NCBI RefSeq assembly: GCF_024436065.1
Contig: NZ_JANFNS010000001.1
Span: 868,001 to 932,000 of the forward strand
Origin: Saccharibacillus sp. JS10
GTDB lineage: Bacteria; Bacillota; Bacilli; Paenibacillales; Paenibacillaceae
DNA: 64,000 nucleotides
Direction: 5' to 3'
Positions within the stretch are counted from its first letter, which is position 1. The number at the start of each line of letters is the position of its first letter. A program made the translations under genes and the position numbers. Positions 1 to 8,128 of the stretch are shown piece by piece. The notes under the pieces are model-generated. The model was not told where the DNA came from and did no database searches. It saw only the letters and a program-made list of their open reading frames with translations.

Positions 1-774
1 CGGATCAATACGTTCGATCGTTCCGCCTGCCGTTATGACGACCTTTTTGCCAAGCAGCGGATGTGATGGTGTTGTAGTTTCTGTATGTGAAGACGTCAAA
101 TGACGTGCAAGCCCAAGTTCGGCAGAGCCTCCAGCGGTCGCAAATAATTTTTCGGTTCCTTCGCTTGGCTCTCCATCTACAAGATGTAAAGTCTCGGGTC
201 CCGGATCATAAAACTCATGCGAAGAAGGTTCTTCTGCAAAAAAGCGCTGCAATACCGCTACAATCGTCTCGGGTTCTTCCAAACGACCTTTGCCTACATA
301 ACCGCAAGCGAGCATTCCGTCACCCGGTTCGATCATCATCGCTCCGCGGTCGACTAACGTCTGCATATTTTGTACGACTGCCGGATGGCTATACATATGC
401 ACGTTCATCGCAGGTGCGATCATGACAGGAGACGTAACCGCAAGCATCGTCGTCGACAACATATCGTCAGCAAGCCCATTAGCCAGTTTGCCTATGATAT
501 TCGCAGTTGCCGGAGCAATGAGTACCAGATCCGCCCAATCCGCAAGATCAATATGGTTCACCACTTTCGGATTATGTTCTTCGAACGTATCCGTATGCAC
601 CGTATTCCGCGTCAATACTTGAAGCGTCAAAGCCGGAATAAATTGCTGCGCACCCTCTGTCATGATAACTTGGACGTCCGCTCCTGCTTTGACCAATTGA
701 CTGCATAGCGTTGCAGCTTTATAAGCAGCAATCCCTCCAGTTACACCGAGCAAAATCTTTTTCCCGTTTAACAT
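1..774 (-). CDS. coaBC: Bifunctional phosphopantothenoylcysteine decarboxylase / phosphopantothenate-cysteine ligase, 5' part
   Basis: This protein makes 4'-phosphopantetheine for coenzyme A by joining cysteine to phosphopantothenate and decarboxylating the product on FMN. The 258 visible codons run off the left edge. They contain the whole CoaC flavoprotein half: TGGIAAYK near residue 12, the active-site His in NHIDLADWADLV (about 74), PAMN at 121-124 and the Cys of the LACG substrate-clamp motif at 157. CoaB begins near residue 243 (KKVVITAGGT). The stretch of about 60 residues between the halves (180-242) is longer and less conserved than a usual linker. ATG at 774 follows a strong AGGAGGGG. 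It is last in the yicC-remA-gmk-rpoZ-coaBC order known from Bacillus. Confidence 0.93.
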   Translation of the reverse strand, partial: MLNGKKILLGVTGGIAAYKAATLCSQLVKAGADVQVIMTEGAQQFIPALTLQVLTRNTVHTDTFEEHNPKVVNHIDLADWADLVLIAPATANIIGKLANGLADDMLSTTMLAVTSPVMIAPAMNVHMYSHPAVVQNMQTLVDRGAMMIEPGDGMLACGYVGKGRLEEPETIVAVLQRFFAEEPSSHEFYDPGPETLHLVDGEPSEGTEKLFATAGGSAELGLARHLTSSHTETTTPSHPLLGKKVVITAGGTIERIDP

Positions 775-790
775 ATGCAATCCCCTCCTG

Positions 791-817
791 AAAAAAAATA
801 ACAACCATAAGGTTGTT
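791..817 (-). terminator. Terminator-like hairpin between rpoZ and coaBC
   Basis: Read on the minus strand, a 7-bp stem (AACAACC / GGTTGTT, 4-nt loop) is followed by an uninterrupted run of T residues. The coaBC SD starts directly after it. It could attenuate read-through from rpoZ into coaBC. The stem is short, so termination would be partial. Confidence 0.5.
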
Positions 818-880
818 AGAGATGGCGCGTTCTATCTAATGGAGCTTTTTATCTGATCTTGCGTAGCAAACCGGGAACCT

Positions 881-1120
881 TTACAGGTTCCGTTTACCTT
901 TTTGTTCTTCGACAACTTCGTTCTCGTCGCGTGCTTCAAGCTTGATGTAGTCGCCGTAGATTTCTTCGAGCGCCGTACCTACTTGCTTGCTGGATTTTGG
1001 ACGTTGAAGTTCCGATTCTGCACCTTCGCGCAGTTGTCTTGCGCGTCTGCTCGATGCAACAACGAGCGAATACTTACTGTCTACTTTAGTCATGATTTTG
1101 TCGATAGAAGGATACAGCAT
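881..1120 (-). CDS. rpoZ: DNA-directed RNA polymerase omega subunit
   Basis: The small omega subunit supports beta' folding and core RNA polymerase assembly. The 79 residues start MLYPSIDKIM, followed by DSKYSLVVASSRRARQL and the KPS-like segment RPKSSKQVGTALEEI, which is the conserved omega core. The acidic and basic tail after residue 65 is typical of variable omega C-termini. It sits between gmk and coaBC as in Bacillus. A GGAACC/GGTTCC inverted repeat overlaps its 3' end (874-891) but has no T-tract. Confidence 0.93.
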   Translation of the reverse strand: MLYPSIDKIMTKVDSKYSLVVASSRRARQLREGAESELQRPKSSKQVGTALEEIYGDYIKLEARDENEVVEEQKGKRNL

Positions 1121-1217
1121 ATTTATCGTCCTCTCTTATGCCTTTAGCTCGAAAAGAATTCTCTCGATTGCTAAAGACGAAGCCCGGTTTTCCGGTAATC
1201 TGTTTTTTTAAAACAAC

Positions 1218-1790
1218 TTATTTGGCGATACGGCAATGTTCCGCGACAATGATCGATTCGATTCGCATACAAGCTTTATCGACTTCATCATTGACAACCG
1301 AATAATCGTAATGACGCATCAATGCGATTTCTTCTTCGGCTACCGACATCCGGTTATGAATCACCGATTCTGTTTCCGTGCCGCGTCCGACAATCCGATC
1401 TTTCAACTCTTTAAGCGAAGGCGGAGTCAAGAAAATAAACACACCGTCCGGGAACGTCTGCTTGACCTTGAGCGCACCTTGTACTTCAATTTCCAAAATG
1501 ATGTCATTGCCAGCTTCGATCGTTTGTTCTACAAAATCACGCGGAGTTCCGTAGAAATTCTCTACGTACTGTGCGTATTCGAGCAGTTGATCATTAGCAA
1601 TCATATCACGAAATTCTTGCTGACTTTTAAAAAAATAATTTACGCCGTGTTGTTCGCCTTCTCGAGGTGAACGAGTCGTTGCCGATACCGAATACACAAG
1701 ACCCGGCAATCTTTTGCGTAATGCACTACATACCGTTCCTTTTCCGACGCCTGACGGTCCGGACAATACAATCAATAACCCTTTAGACAT
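1218..1790 (-). CDS. gmk: Guanylate kinase
   Basis: Guanylate kinase phosphorylates (d)GMP to (d)GDP with ATP, a step in GTP supply and nucleotide recycling. The P-loop is GPSGVGKGT at residues 11-19, followed by the GMP-binding segment [11 protein letters not shown] and the lid region [10 protein letters not shown]. With 190 residues it is slightly shorter than Bacillus Gmk because the basic C-terminal extension is missing. The frame is open four codons further (ATG at 1802, overlapping the remA stop), but GGAGAG lies 5 nt before ATG 1790 and the family begins M-S/K-x-G-L-L-I-V, so 1790 is chosen. Translation is probably coupled to remA. Confidence 0.96.
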   Translation of the reverse strand: MSKGLLIVLSGPSGVGKGTVCSALRKRLPGLVYSVSATTRSPREGEQHGVNYFFKSQQEFRDMIANDQLLEYAQYVENFYGTPRDFVEQTIEAGNDIILEIEVQGALKVKQTFPDGVFIFLTPPSLKELKDRIVGRGTETESVIHNRMSVAEEEIALMRHYDYSVVNDEVDKACMRIESIIVAEHCRIAK

Positions 1791-1801
1791 AGTTCTCTCC
1801 A

Positions 1802-2062
1802 TTATTCGTCGTTATCGTCGTCTTTGGTCGAGAGTCGGTGCGCGACCGTCTCTGGTTGTACCGCAGACAAAATGACGTGATCGCTGTCTGTAATAATAAC
1901 GGCACGCGTTCGACGTCCGTAAGTTGCATCAATCAGCATATGTCGATCTCTGGCTTCCTGAATGATCCGCTTAATTGGTGCGGATTCTGGGCTTACGATA
2001 GAAATGATTCGGTTGGCGGATACAATGTTGCCGAAGCCGATATTGATAAGCTTGATTGCCAT
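1802..2062 (-). CDS. remA: RemA-family extracellular matrix regulator (DUF370)
   Basis: In Bacillus, RemA is a small DNA-binding protein that activates biofilm-matrix and osmoprotection genes. The 86 residues start [14 protein letters not shown] and contain the conserved [15 protein letters not shown] and [12 protein letters not shown] segments of the family. Position directly before gmk and after the yicC-type gene matches the Bacillus locus. The stop overlaps the upstream in-frame ATG of gmk. The acidic C-terminal tail (KDDDNDE) is variable in the family. Confidence 0.93.
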   Translation of the reverse strand: MAIKLINIGFGNIVSANRIISIVSPESAPIKRIIQEARDRHMLIDATYGRRTRAVIITDSDHVILSAVQPETVAHRLSTKDDDNDE

Positions 2063-2123
2063 GTCTAGGTTTTCCCCCTATGTCATAGTTCCTCTTTCTG
2101 TAAGTCGGGTTAGCGCCCGGCCG

Positions 2124-3020
2124 TTATTCGAGATTCGCTGCTTGCTCTCGCATTTTCTCGAGCTCAGCTTTCATCTCGACGACATGACCTCCGAGCGCCA
2201 AATGATTCGCCTTCGATCCGATCGTATTGACCTCTCGGTTCATTTCCTGAATCAAAAAGTCAAGTTTTCGACCTTTTGTATCGCCGCTATTCAGCAGTTC
2301 CGCACATTGATCGAAGTGACTTTGCAATCTGGCTAGTTCTTCATCAATACTACAACGATCCGCAAAAAGCGCAACTTCTATACCGAGACGAGAATCATCC
2401 AATACAAAACTTCCATCTTGCAATTCGGATAATCGCTGACGAAGCTTGACTCGGTAATCTTCTACAACAGTTGGAGCAAGCATCAACAATTGTTGATGTG
2501 CTTGCTTCAAGTTGTTCAATCGAAGTTGGCAATCGCCTCTTAAATGGTTCCCTTCGGAACCTCGCATCGTTACCAGTTCAGACAAGGCTTGGCCAAGCCC
2601 TTCTTGAAGCACTTGTTCCCAGTCGATGTCTTCAACTTCTTCAAGTGAAGCTTCTGTAGGTTGCATCACATCAGGAAGCGCAAGCAATTCGGCTGCGCTC
2701 AGATTACCGGCAATTCCATACTGCTGCGTTAATTCGTGTGCCGCTAAAATATAAGACTCAGCGACTTCACGATTCAACATCATCCGAGTGCCTGAGGCTT
2801 CGCTTTCTCTAATGATGTATACGTCAATCCGTCCGCGCTTGACATGCTGCTGGACAAGCCGCCGGAGACCTTCCTCGAAACTGTTCCATTCCCGGGGCAT
2901 CCGAAGTACGACTTCGCAGTAGCGATGATTGACGGATTTCACTTCAAATTGAATTTTGTATCCGCCTCGATTCATGGCGGATTGACCGTAGCCGGTCATA
3001 CTGAAAGACATCCTCATCAC
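2124..3020 (-). CDS. yloC: YicC/YloC-family endoribonuclease
   Basis: Members of this family are endoribonucleases; E. coli YicC affects small-RNA decay. The protein has 298 residues, the normal family length. It carries the N-terminal signature MTGYGQS with FEVKSVNHRYCEV, and the C-terminal DUF1732 block ending GRKLDFLIQEMNREVNTIGSK, with the invariant NRE. The proposed start is GTG at 3020, with AGGAT 7 nt upstream; ATG at 3017 and 3011 are alternatives. It is the first gene of the minus-strand run that continues through remA, gmk, rpoZ and coaBC. Confidence 0.9.
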   Translation of the reverse strand: MMRMSFSMTGYGQSAMNRGGYKIQFEVKSVNHRYCEVVLRMPREWNSFEEGLRRLVQQHVKRGRIDVYIIRESEASGTRMMLNREVAESYILAAHELTQQYGIAGNLSAAELLALPDVMQPTEASLEEVEDIDWEQVLQEGLGQALSELVTMRGSEGNHLRGDCQLRLNNLKQAHQQLLMLAPTVVEDYRVKLRQRLSELQDGSFVLDDSRLGIEVALFADRCSIDEELARLQSHFDQCAELLNSGDTKGRKLDFLIQEMNREVNTIGSKANHLALGGHVVEMKAELEKMREQAANLE

Positions 3021-3211
3021 ATCCGTTATCCTATTTTAATGGATTATGCACAGCGAAACAAGAGGTTTAGCGTCTGTTTAGAAATTCATCTTTAGGGGTT
3101 GATTATCTTTGATTAAAGATATATACTTAAATTATTAAAGTTGCTTTATTATTTTCACCTTTAAATTCTTTTTTAATCTTTGTGATTTTATATAATGAGG
3201 AGCTGATTGCT

Positions 3212-4177
3212 ATGCAATTACTTGGACAACATCACGTTTCATTAATGACCGGAAAAGCCGAACAAAACTATGACTTCTTCACTCGAATTTTAGGTATGCG
3301 ATTGGTCAAAAAATCGGTCAATCAAGATAACACGACTTCTTACCATCTGTTTTACGGAGATGCGGTAGCAAGCCCGGGCACAGAGGTTACGTATTTTGAT
3401 TACCCAGGAATTGGACCTTCTTATCCCGGCGTATCCAGTATTTCGTCGACTTCGCTTCGCGTACCGACAACAGATTCGCTGCATTTTTGGAAAGATCGCC
3501 TAGATACGTTAGGCATCAAACACGGCGAAATTGTGCAACGTGCCGGACGTAACACACTTGCTTTCGAAGATTTCGAAGGTACGCAGTTGATTTTGGCAGC
3601 GGATGAAGGCGAAGAAGGCGTAGCCGCAGGACAACCATGGACAGCTGACGGAATTCCTTTGGAACATGCAATCGTCGGTCTTGGCCCTGTTACGTTGACG
3701 GTTGCTGATCCTAAACCTACAGCGCTTGTGTTGACCCAAGTTATGGGATTCCGCAAAGTAGGCAGTTATGCTTCTCTTGCTGGCGATTTTGCCGATATCG
3801 AAGTATTCGCGACCGGGGAAGGCGGCTCGGGTGCGGAAGTTCATTTGGAAGCACGTCCTGATCTGCCTCAATTCCGGCTCGGACGCGGCGGAGCGCATCA
3901 CGTTGCTTTCCGAATTCCGGATGAAGCCGAATATGAAAAATGGATCGACCGTATCTCCGCAAGCGGATTGCAAAACTCGGGACGCGTCGATCGCGACTAC
4001 TTCCGTGCTCTGTATTTCCGTGAACCTAACGGCATCTTGTTCGAACTTTCTACCGATACACCGGGATTTGATATTGACGAACCGATCAAATCGTTGGGCG
4101 AAAAACTGGGGCTCCCTTCGTTCTTGGAACATCGCCGCGCCGATATCGAAGCCAAATTACGTCCTCTTAAATGGTAA
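3212..4177 (+). CDS. VOC-family ring-cleaving dioxygenase (MhqO/MhqA type)
   Basis: A two-module vicinal-oxygen-chelate protein of 321 residues. Each half has the betaalphabetabetabeta layout: QHHVSLMTG near the N-terminus and AHHVAFRIPDEAEYEKW near residue 230 supply metal-binding His residues, and REPNGILFELSTD near 285 supplies the Glu. This is the arrangement of the Bacillus MhqA/MhqE/MhqO hydroquinone dioxygenases, which handle quinone or electrophile stress. ATG 3212 has GAGGAG 9 nt upstream; the longer frame from 3182 has no such site. It is a single gene with its own terminator. The natural substrate cannot be read from sequence. Confidence 0.82.
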   Translation: MQLLGQHHVSLMTGKAEQNYDFFTRILGMRLVKKSVNQDNTTSYHLFYGDAVASPGTEVTYFDYPGIGPSYPGVSSISSTSLRVPTTDSLHFWKDRLDTLGIKHGEIVQRAGRNTLAFEDFEGTQLILAADEGEEGVAAGQPWTADGIPLEHAIVGLGPVTLTVADPKPTALVLTQVMGFRKVGSYASLAGDFADIEVFATGEGGSGAEVHLEARPDLPQFRLGRGGAHHVAFRIPDEAEYEKWIDRISASGLQNSGRVDRDYFRALYFREPNGILFELSTDTPGFDIDEPIKSLGEKLGLPSFLEHRRADIEAKLRPLKW

Positions 4178-4189
4178 ACGAATAATAAA

Positions 4190-4215
4190 AAGCCGCAGGT
4201 ATCCTGCGGCTTTTG
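4190..4215 (+). terminator. Intrinsic terminator of the VOC dioxygenase gene
   Basis: Stem AGCCGCAGG/CCTGCGGCT with a short TAT loop and a following TTTT. It lies 13 nt after the stop codon. Confidence 0.85.
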
Positions 4216-4242
4216 TTGTCTAGAGAAGTTACGTATACGGTA

Positions 4243-4282
4243 GAAGCAAGGATACTGCGAGAGAAATTCGTCTCCTTGCTTC
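4243..4282. repeat. Hairpin with a possible remnant of the palindromic element
   Basis: GAAGCAAGGA (4243-4252) pairs perfectly with TCCTTGCTTC (4273-4282). The loop contains a 17-nt segment at 4255-4271 that differs at one base from the left arm of the element at 27808-27922 (27814-27830). Like the full copies, it lies between convergent genes. It could be a decayed copy or chance. Confidence 0.4.
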
Positions 4283-4359
4283 CAGTTACATTAGACTTTT
4301 TTACATTTAAAGCCGCAAATGACTACAGCTTTTTATTATTTTTTACTTTGATGCTACAT

Positions 4360-5196
4360 TTAATCGATCAGTTTTCCTGTATACACAAACGCAGCAGGGC
4401 CCGTCATATACACATGGTTGTCTTCTTCATTCCATTCGATATGCAGGTCGCCGCCTTTCAGCGATACGGTTGCTTGGCGGTCGCTATGACCGTTAAGCAC
4501 CGAAGATACAAGCGTTGCGCAAGCACCTGTCCCACAAGCCAGCGTAGGGCCCGCGCCGCGTTCCCATACGCGCATATCGATCTGTTCACGGCTATTCACC
4601 GTTGCAAATTCAACATTGATCTTTTTTGGGAACAAAGGATGCGTTTCGAGTACCGGTCCCCATTTTGCGAGATCGAAGTTGACCGCATCGTCGACATAGA
4701 TGACGCAGTGCGGATTGCCCATCGATACCGCCGTGAATCGGAACGATTCGCCTAAAGCTTCGATCGGCTGATCGACTACAGGTTCTCCGTCGACCGCAAC
4801 CGGAATTTTCGCTCCTTCCAAAATCGGTGCTCCCATATCAACGCGTACGGTTTGCGCGACTCCGTTTTCCGCATAGATCGTAAGCGGCTGTACGCCAGCT
4901 CCGATTGTCTCGATCGTAAGCTCTTCGCCTTCCGCTAGCTTGTGATCATAGACATATTTCGCCACGCAACGGATCGCATTGCCGCATTGCTCAGCTTCCG
5001 AACCGTCGGAGTTCATAATACGCATTTTGAAGTTCGCTTTTTCCGAAGGCAAAATATAGACAAGACCGTCTGCGCCTACGCCGAAAAAGCGATCGCATAC
5101 TTGGATAGCAAGCTCTGCTGCATTTGCCGGAAGTTCTTGTTCTCCATAGACCACCACGAAGTCGTTACCGAGTCCGTGCATTTTTGTAAATTCCAT
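4360..5196 (-). CDS. dapF: Diaminopimelate epimerase
   Basis: DapF interconverts LL- and meso-diaminopimelate, needed for lysine and for meso-DAP peptidoglycan. The 278 residues contain both catalytic cysteines: C71 in EQCGNAIRC and C221 in ACGTGACA, with MNSDGSEAE just before the first. The two mirror-image halves are complete and the start MEFTKMHGLGNDF is typical. The gene is monocistronic in this window. Its 163-bp 5' region is shared with rqcH in divergent orientation. Confidence 0.96.
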   Translation of the reverse strand: MEFTKMHGLGNDFVVVYGEQELPANAAELAIQVCDRFFGVGADGLVYILPSEKANFKMRIMNSDGSEAEQCGNAIRCVAKYVYDHKLAEGEELTIETIGAGVQPLTIYAENGVAQTVRVDMGAPILEGAKIPVAVDGEPVVDQPIEALGESFRFTAVSMGNPHCVIYVDDAVNFDLAKWGPVLETHPLFPKKINVEFATVNSREQIDMRVWERGAGPTLACGTGACATLVSSVLNGHSDRQATVSLKGGDLHIEWNEEDNHVYMTGPAAFVYTGKLID

Positions 5197-5233
5197 CTGA
5201 TTTAGTCCACTCCTTATCGGTTTCGAAACAATA

Positions 5234-5289
5234 GGCGTTCCTTTACAGATTCAAGCATGGATGTAAAGGACAAAAAGTTGACGAACGCC
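5234..5289. promoter_or_regulatory. Nested inverted repeats between dapF and rqcH
   Basis: CCTTTACA (5240-5247) pairs with TGTAAAGG (5262-5269), and outside it GGCGTTC (5234-5240) pairs with GAACGCC (5283-5289). A TTGACG at 5278-5283 could be a plus-strand -35 for rqcH with CAATAT 17 nt later. The arrangement could be an operator or leader hairpin; I have no family match. Confidence 0.35.
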
Positions 5290-5456
5290 TGGGTTTCGCT
5301 CAATATAGATCATAGTGTTTCCTTTTTAGGAACCCGGTTTCATGATACCTTAACGTCCGTATGATTGCTATTGATTTTATGCGTGAAACTTTGTGTTTTT
5401 TGCGCGCAGCGGACGACAATTTACTTGGGGAAATAGAGAAAGAAGGTCGTTTATAG

Positions 5457-7211
5457 ATGGCATTAGATGGAATCGTGACCCGAGCAATAGTAACTGAACT
5501 TTCCGCGCTTCAGGGCGCAAGAATTAGTAAAATTCATCAACCTTCCGGCAATGATATTATTTTTCAAATCCGTTCACGCGAAGGCAACAAAAAATTACTG
5601 ATCTCCGCAAGCCTGACTTATCCGAGAGTTCAATTTACCGATCAATCGTATATGAATCCACCGGAAGCGCCTATGTTCTGTATGCTTTTGCGAAAACATT
5701 GCGAAGGCGGCGTAATCGAAAAAATCGAACAAGTCGGCATGGAACGTATTTTGCATTTTTGGATCAGACAACGTGATGAAGTCGGCGACGTATCGCTAAA
5801 AAAATTGGTGATCGAGCTGATGGGACGTCATAGCAATATCATTTTGCTGGATGCTTCGAACGATACGATCTTGGACGGGATTCACCATGTGACGCCCGCG
5901 ATCAGCAGCTACCGTATTGTGATGCCGGGCTTCAAGTATCAAGAACCTCCGCAGCAAAATAAATGGAATCCGCTTGAAGTAACGCAAGAGCAGTTTGAGC
6001 AAAAATGGAACGAAAACTTTGTTGATCCTCCGATCAATCGACTCGTCGATTTATTTACCGGGATGAGTCCGCTGATCGCTCAAGAAATCTTGTACCGCGC
6101 TACAGGAGAAAAAACGCCTGGCGAAACTGCTCCCGATTCTTCATCTGTATGGACGGTATTTGATGAGCTGATGTCGAATGTCCGCGAAGGCAATTTTGCT
6201 CCGACTAGCGGTGTGAATGCACGCGGCAAATTAGTATTTTCGGCAATCCCGCTCACTTTGATCGAAGGCGAACAACGCAAGTTTGATTCGATTAGTCTAT
6301 GTATGGAGCATTATTACGGCGACAAAGCCGATCGGGATACGGTTAAGCAAAAAGTCAGCGATCTGCTTAAGTTTATTCAAAATGAACGCGGCAAAAATGT
6401 AAAAAAACTCGATCATTTAGACAAAGATCTTGAAGAAGCCCAAGATGCCGAGCAGTACCGGATTCAAGGCGAACTTCTTTTTGCTTCGCTACATGAGTTA
6501 GAGCGCGGTATGAAAGAAATCGAGCTGGTCAACTTTTACGACGAAGAACAGCGCCCGATTAAGATTCAGCTCGATCCATTACTAAATCCTTCGGACAATG
6601 CCCAGCGCTATTTTAAAAAGTACAATAAATACAAAAATAGCTTGAGCGTGATCGATGCGCAAATCAAAAAAACGCATGAAGAAATCGTGTATATGGATAG
6701 TTTGTTACAGCAACTCAATGATGCTTCGCTTCGGGACGTGGATGAAATTCGCGCCGAGCTTGCCGAGCAAGGGTATGTGCGCAGCCGTGCTCCTCGCGGT
6801 AGCAAAAAGAAAAAGAAGAACGACAAACCGACCCTGCATCTCTACACTTCTTCGGAAGGAATCGAGATTTACGTCGGCAAAAACAATCTGCAAAACGAAT
6901 TTATTACGAATCGTCTAGCTCATTCTAGCGATACTTGGCTGCATACCAAAGATATTCCGGGCTCGCATGTCGTGATACGTAGCAATGAGTACGGCGAAGA
7001 TACATTGAATGAAGCGGCGCAACTAGCGGCATACTTCAGCCAAGCCAAACATTCAAGCAGCGTTCCGATCGATAGCACCCAAATTCGCCATGTCCGCAAA
7101 CCAAGCGGCTCCAAACCGGGCTTCGTGATTTACGATCATCAAAAAACTTTGTTTGTCACACCTGACGAAGATCTGATCAAGTCGTTGCCAAGCACCGTTA
7201 AAAATAGCTGA
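5457..7211 (+). CDS. rqcH: Ribosome quality-control factor RqcH (NFACT / fibronectin-binding A-like)
   Basis: RqcH binds stalled 50S subunits carrying peptidyl-tRNA and recruits Ala-tRNA to add poly-alanine degradation tails. The 584 residues follow the NFACT order: NFACT-N (1-210) with MALDGIVTRAIVTEL and RISKIHQP; helix-hairpin-helix and coiled coil (about 215-430); NFACT-R/DUF814 (450-570) with SSEGIEIYVGKNNLQNE, DTWLHTKDIPGSHV and RKPSGSKPGFV. A Lys-rich linker (GSKKKKKNDK) precedes NFACT-R. At the position of the Asp-Arg pair needed for tRNA binding in Bacillus the protein seems to read Glu96-Arg97, a conservative change. Older annotations call this family a fibronectin-binding protein. 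Confidence 0.92.
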   Translation: MALDGIVTRAIVTELSALQGARISKIHQPSGNDIIFQIRSREGNKKLLISASLTYPRVQFTDQSYMNPPEAPMFCMLLRKHCEGGVIEKIEQVGMERILHFWIRQRDEVGDVSLKKLVIELMGRHSNIILLDASNDTILDGIHHVTPAISSYRIVMPGFKYQEPPQQNKWNPLEVTQEQFEQKWNENFVDPPINRLVDLFTGMSPLIAQEILYRATGEKTPGETAPDSSSVWTVFDELMSNVREGNFAPTSGVNARGKLVFSAIPLTLIEGEQRKFDSISLCMEHYYGDKADRDTVKQKVSDLLKFIQNERGKNVKKLDHLDKDLEEAQDAEQYRIQGELLFASLHELERGMKEIELVNFYDEEQRPIKIQLDPLLNPSDNAQRYFKKYNKYKNSLSVIDAQIKKTHEEIVYMDSLLQQLNDASLRDVDEIRAELAEQGYVRSRAPRGSKKKKKNDKPTLHLYTSSEGIEIYVGKNNLQNEFITNRLAHSSDTWLHTKDIPGSHVVIRSNEYGEDTLNEAAQLAAYFSQAKHSSSVPIDSTQIRHVRKPSGSKPGFVIYDHQKTLFVTPDEDLIKSLPSTVKNS

Positions 7212-7229
7212 TTTCTTTTATGCTTGCAT

Positions 7230-7269
7230 CAAAAAAGGTGGGTCTCTGTTATAGAGACCCACCTTTTTC
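7230..7269. terminator. Bidirectional terminator between rqcH and the PHP gene
   Basis: A long stem (AGGTGGGTCTCT with its complement) is flanked by A-run and T-run, so it can serve both convergent genes. The 3' end of the PHP gene lies immediately next to it. Confidence 0.88.
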
Positions 7270-7270
7270 G

Positions 7271-8128
7271 TTATTCAGCAGACGCATTTAGCCGCAAAGC
7301 TTCGACAGACGACTTTTCTACCGTATAAGCGCCTAACTCGCCATGAAAGACTTTGCCTTGTCGAACGCCGTGATAATCGGACCCGGCTGTAGTCAGCAAC
7401 CTGTATTCCTCAGCAAGCTTTCCGTAACGTTCTACGGCTTCGGTATCATGATCGGGATGAGAGACCTCGATTCCTATCGGTTTCGCCGATTCAATCACTG
7501 CGCGTACAACCTGATCGTCTCCGTATAATCCTGGATGCGCAAGCACCGGTACACCTCCTGCTTCACGGATCCAATCAGCAGCTTCGCTAGGCGAAATTCT
7601 TGTTAACGACACATAAGCCGCCGCACCTTCCGCCAAATATTTATCGAATGCGTCACGCAGATCGACCGCATATCCTTTGCTTACTAATAAATCCGCCATA
7701 TGCGGACGTCCGACACTTTCGCCCGGCTTGATTGGTCGACCGCTTCGTTCTTTCACTTCTTCTAGCGTAATCTGAATTCCAAGTTCCCGCAAACGACTCA
7801 AAATCATATCGTTTCGTTGATCTCGAATCCCGCGTAACCCTGATAATCGCTCCAAAAACTTCTCGTCCTCGACATTTACAAAATAACCGAGCATATGAAT
7901 ATCTGTATGTTGGAAGCGGATACTGATCTCAATACCGGGAATCAGATCAAGACCTACAGATGCCGCTTGTTTTGCTGCTTCTTGAACACCGGCAACGGTA
8001 TCATGATCTGTCAGCGCAATCCCTGCAAGCCCTCGCTCTAGCGCAATTCGTACCAACTCCGTTGGCGTATTCATTCCGTCTGAAGCCGTGCTGTGCATAT
8101 GCAGATCGTAAAACTTTTTCTCGCTCAA
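7271..8128 (-). CDS. PHP-domain phosphoesterase (YciV/TrpH family)
   Basis: A 285-residue PHP-domain metal-dependent phosphoesterase, likely acting on nucleotide 3',5'-bisphosphates or 5' ends of short RNA like its E. coli relative. Metal-ligand motifs are present in order: DLHMHSTASDG (8-18), LTDHDT (about 39), PGIEIS (about 64), VLAHPG (about 195) and GSDYHG (about 250). The start is TTG at 8128, whose bases overlap the TGA of the upstream LysR gene (TTGA), with GGGAG about 10 nt upstream, so the pair is translationally coupled. The exact substrate is inferred from family only. Confidence 0.82.
   Translation of the reverse strand: MSEKKFYDLHMHSTASDGMNTPTELVRIALERGLAGIALTDHDTVAGVQEAAKQAASVGLDLIPGIEISIRFQHTDIHMLGYFVNVEDEKFLERLSGLRGIRDQRNDMILSRLRELGIQITLEEVKERSGRPIKPGESVGRPHMADLLVSKGYAVDLRDAFDKYLAEGAAAYVSLTRISPSEAADWIREAGGVPVLAHPGLYGDDQVVRAVIESAKPIGIEVSHPDHDTEAVERYGKLAEEYRLLTTAGSDYHGVRQGKVFHGELGAYTVEKSSVEALRLNASAE

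Noticed and set aside
4213-4755. 180-codon plus-strand frame overlapping dapF
   Set aside because: It is antisense to the dapF C-terminal half, with no RBS and a Cys/Arg-rich composition.
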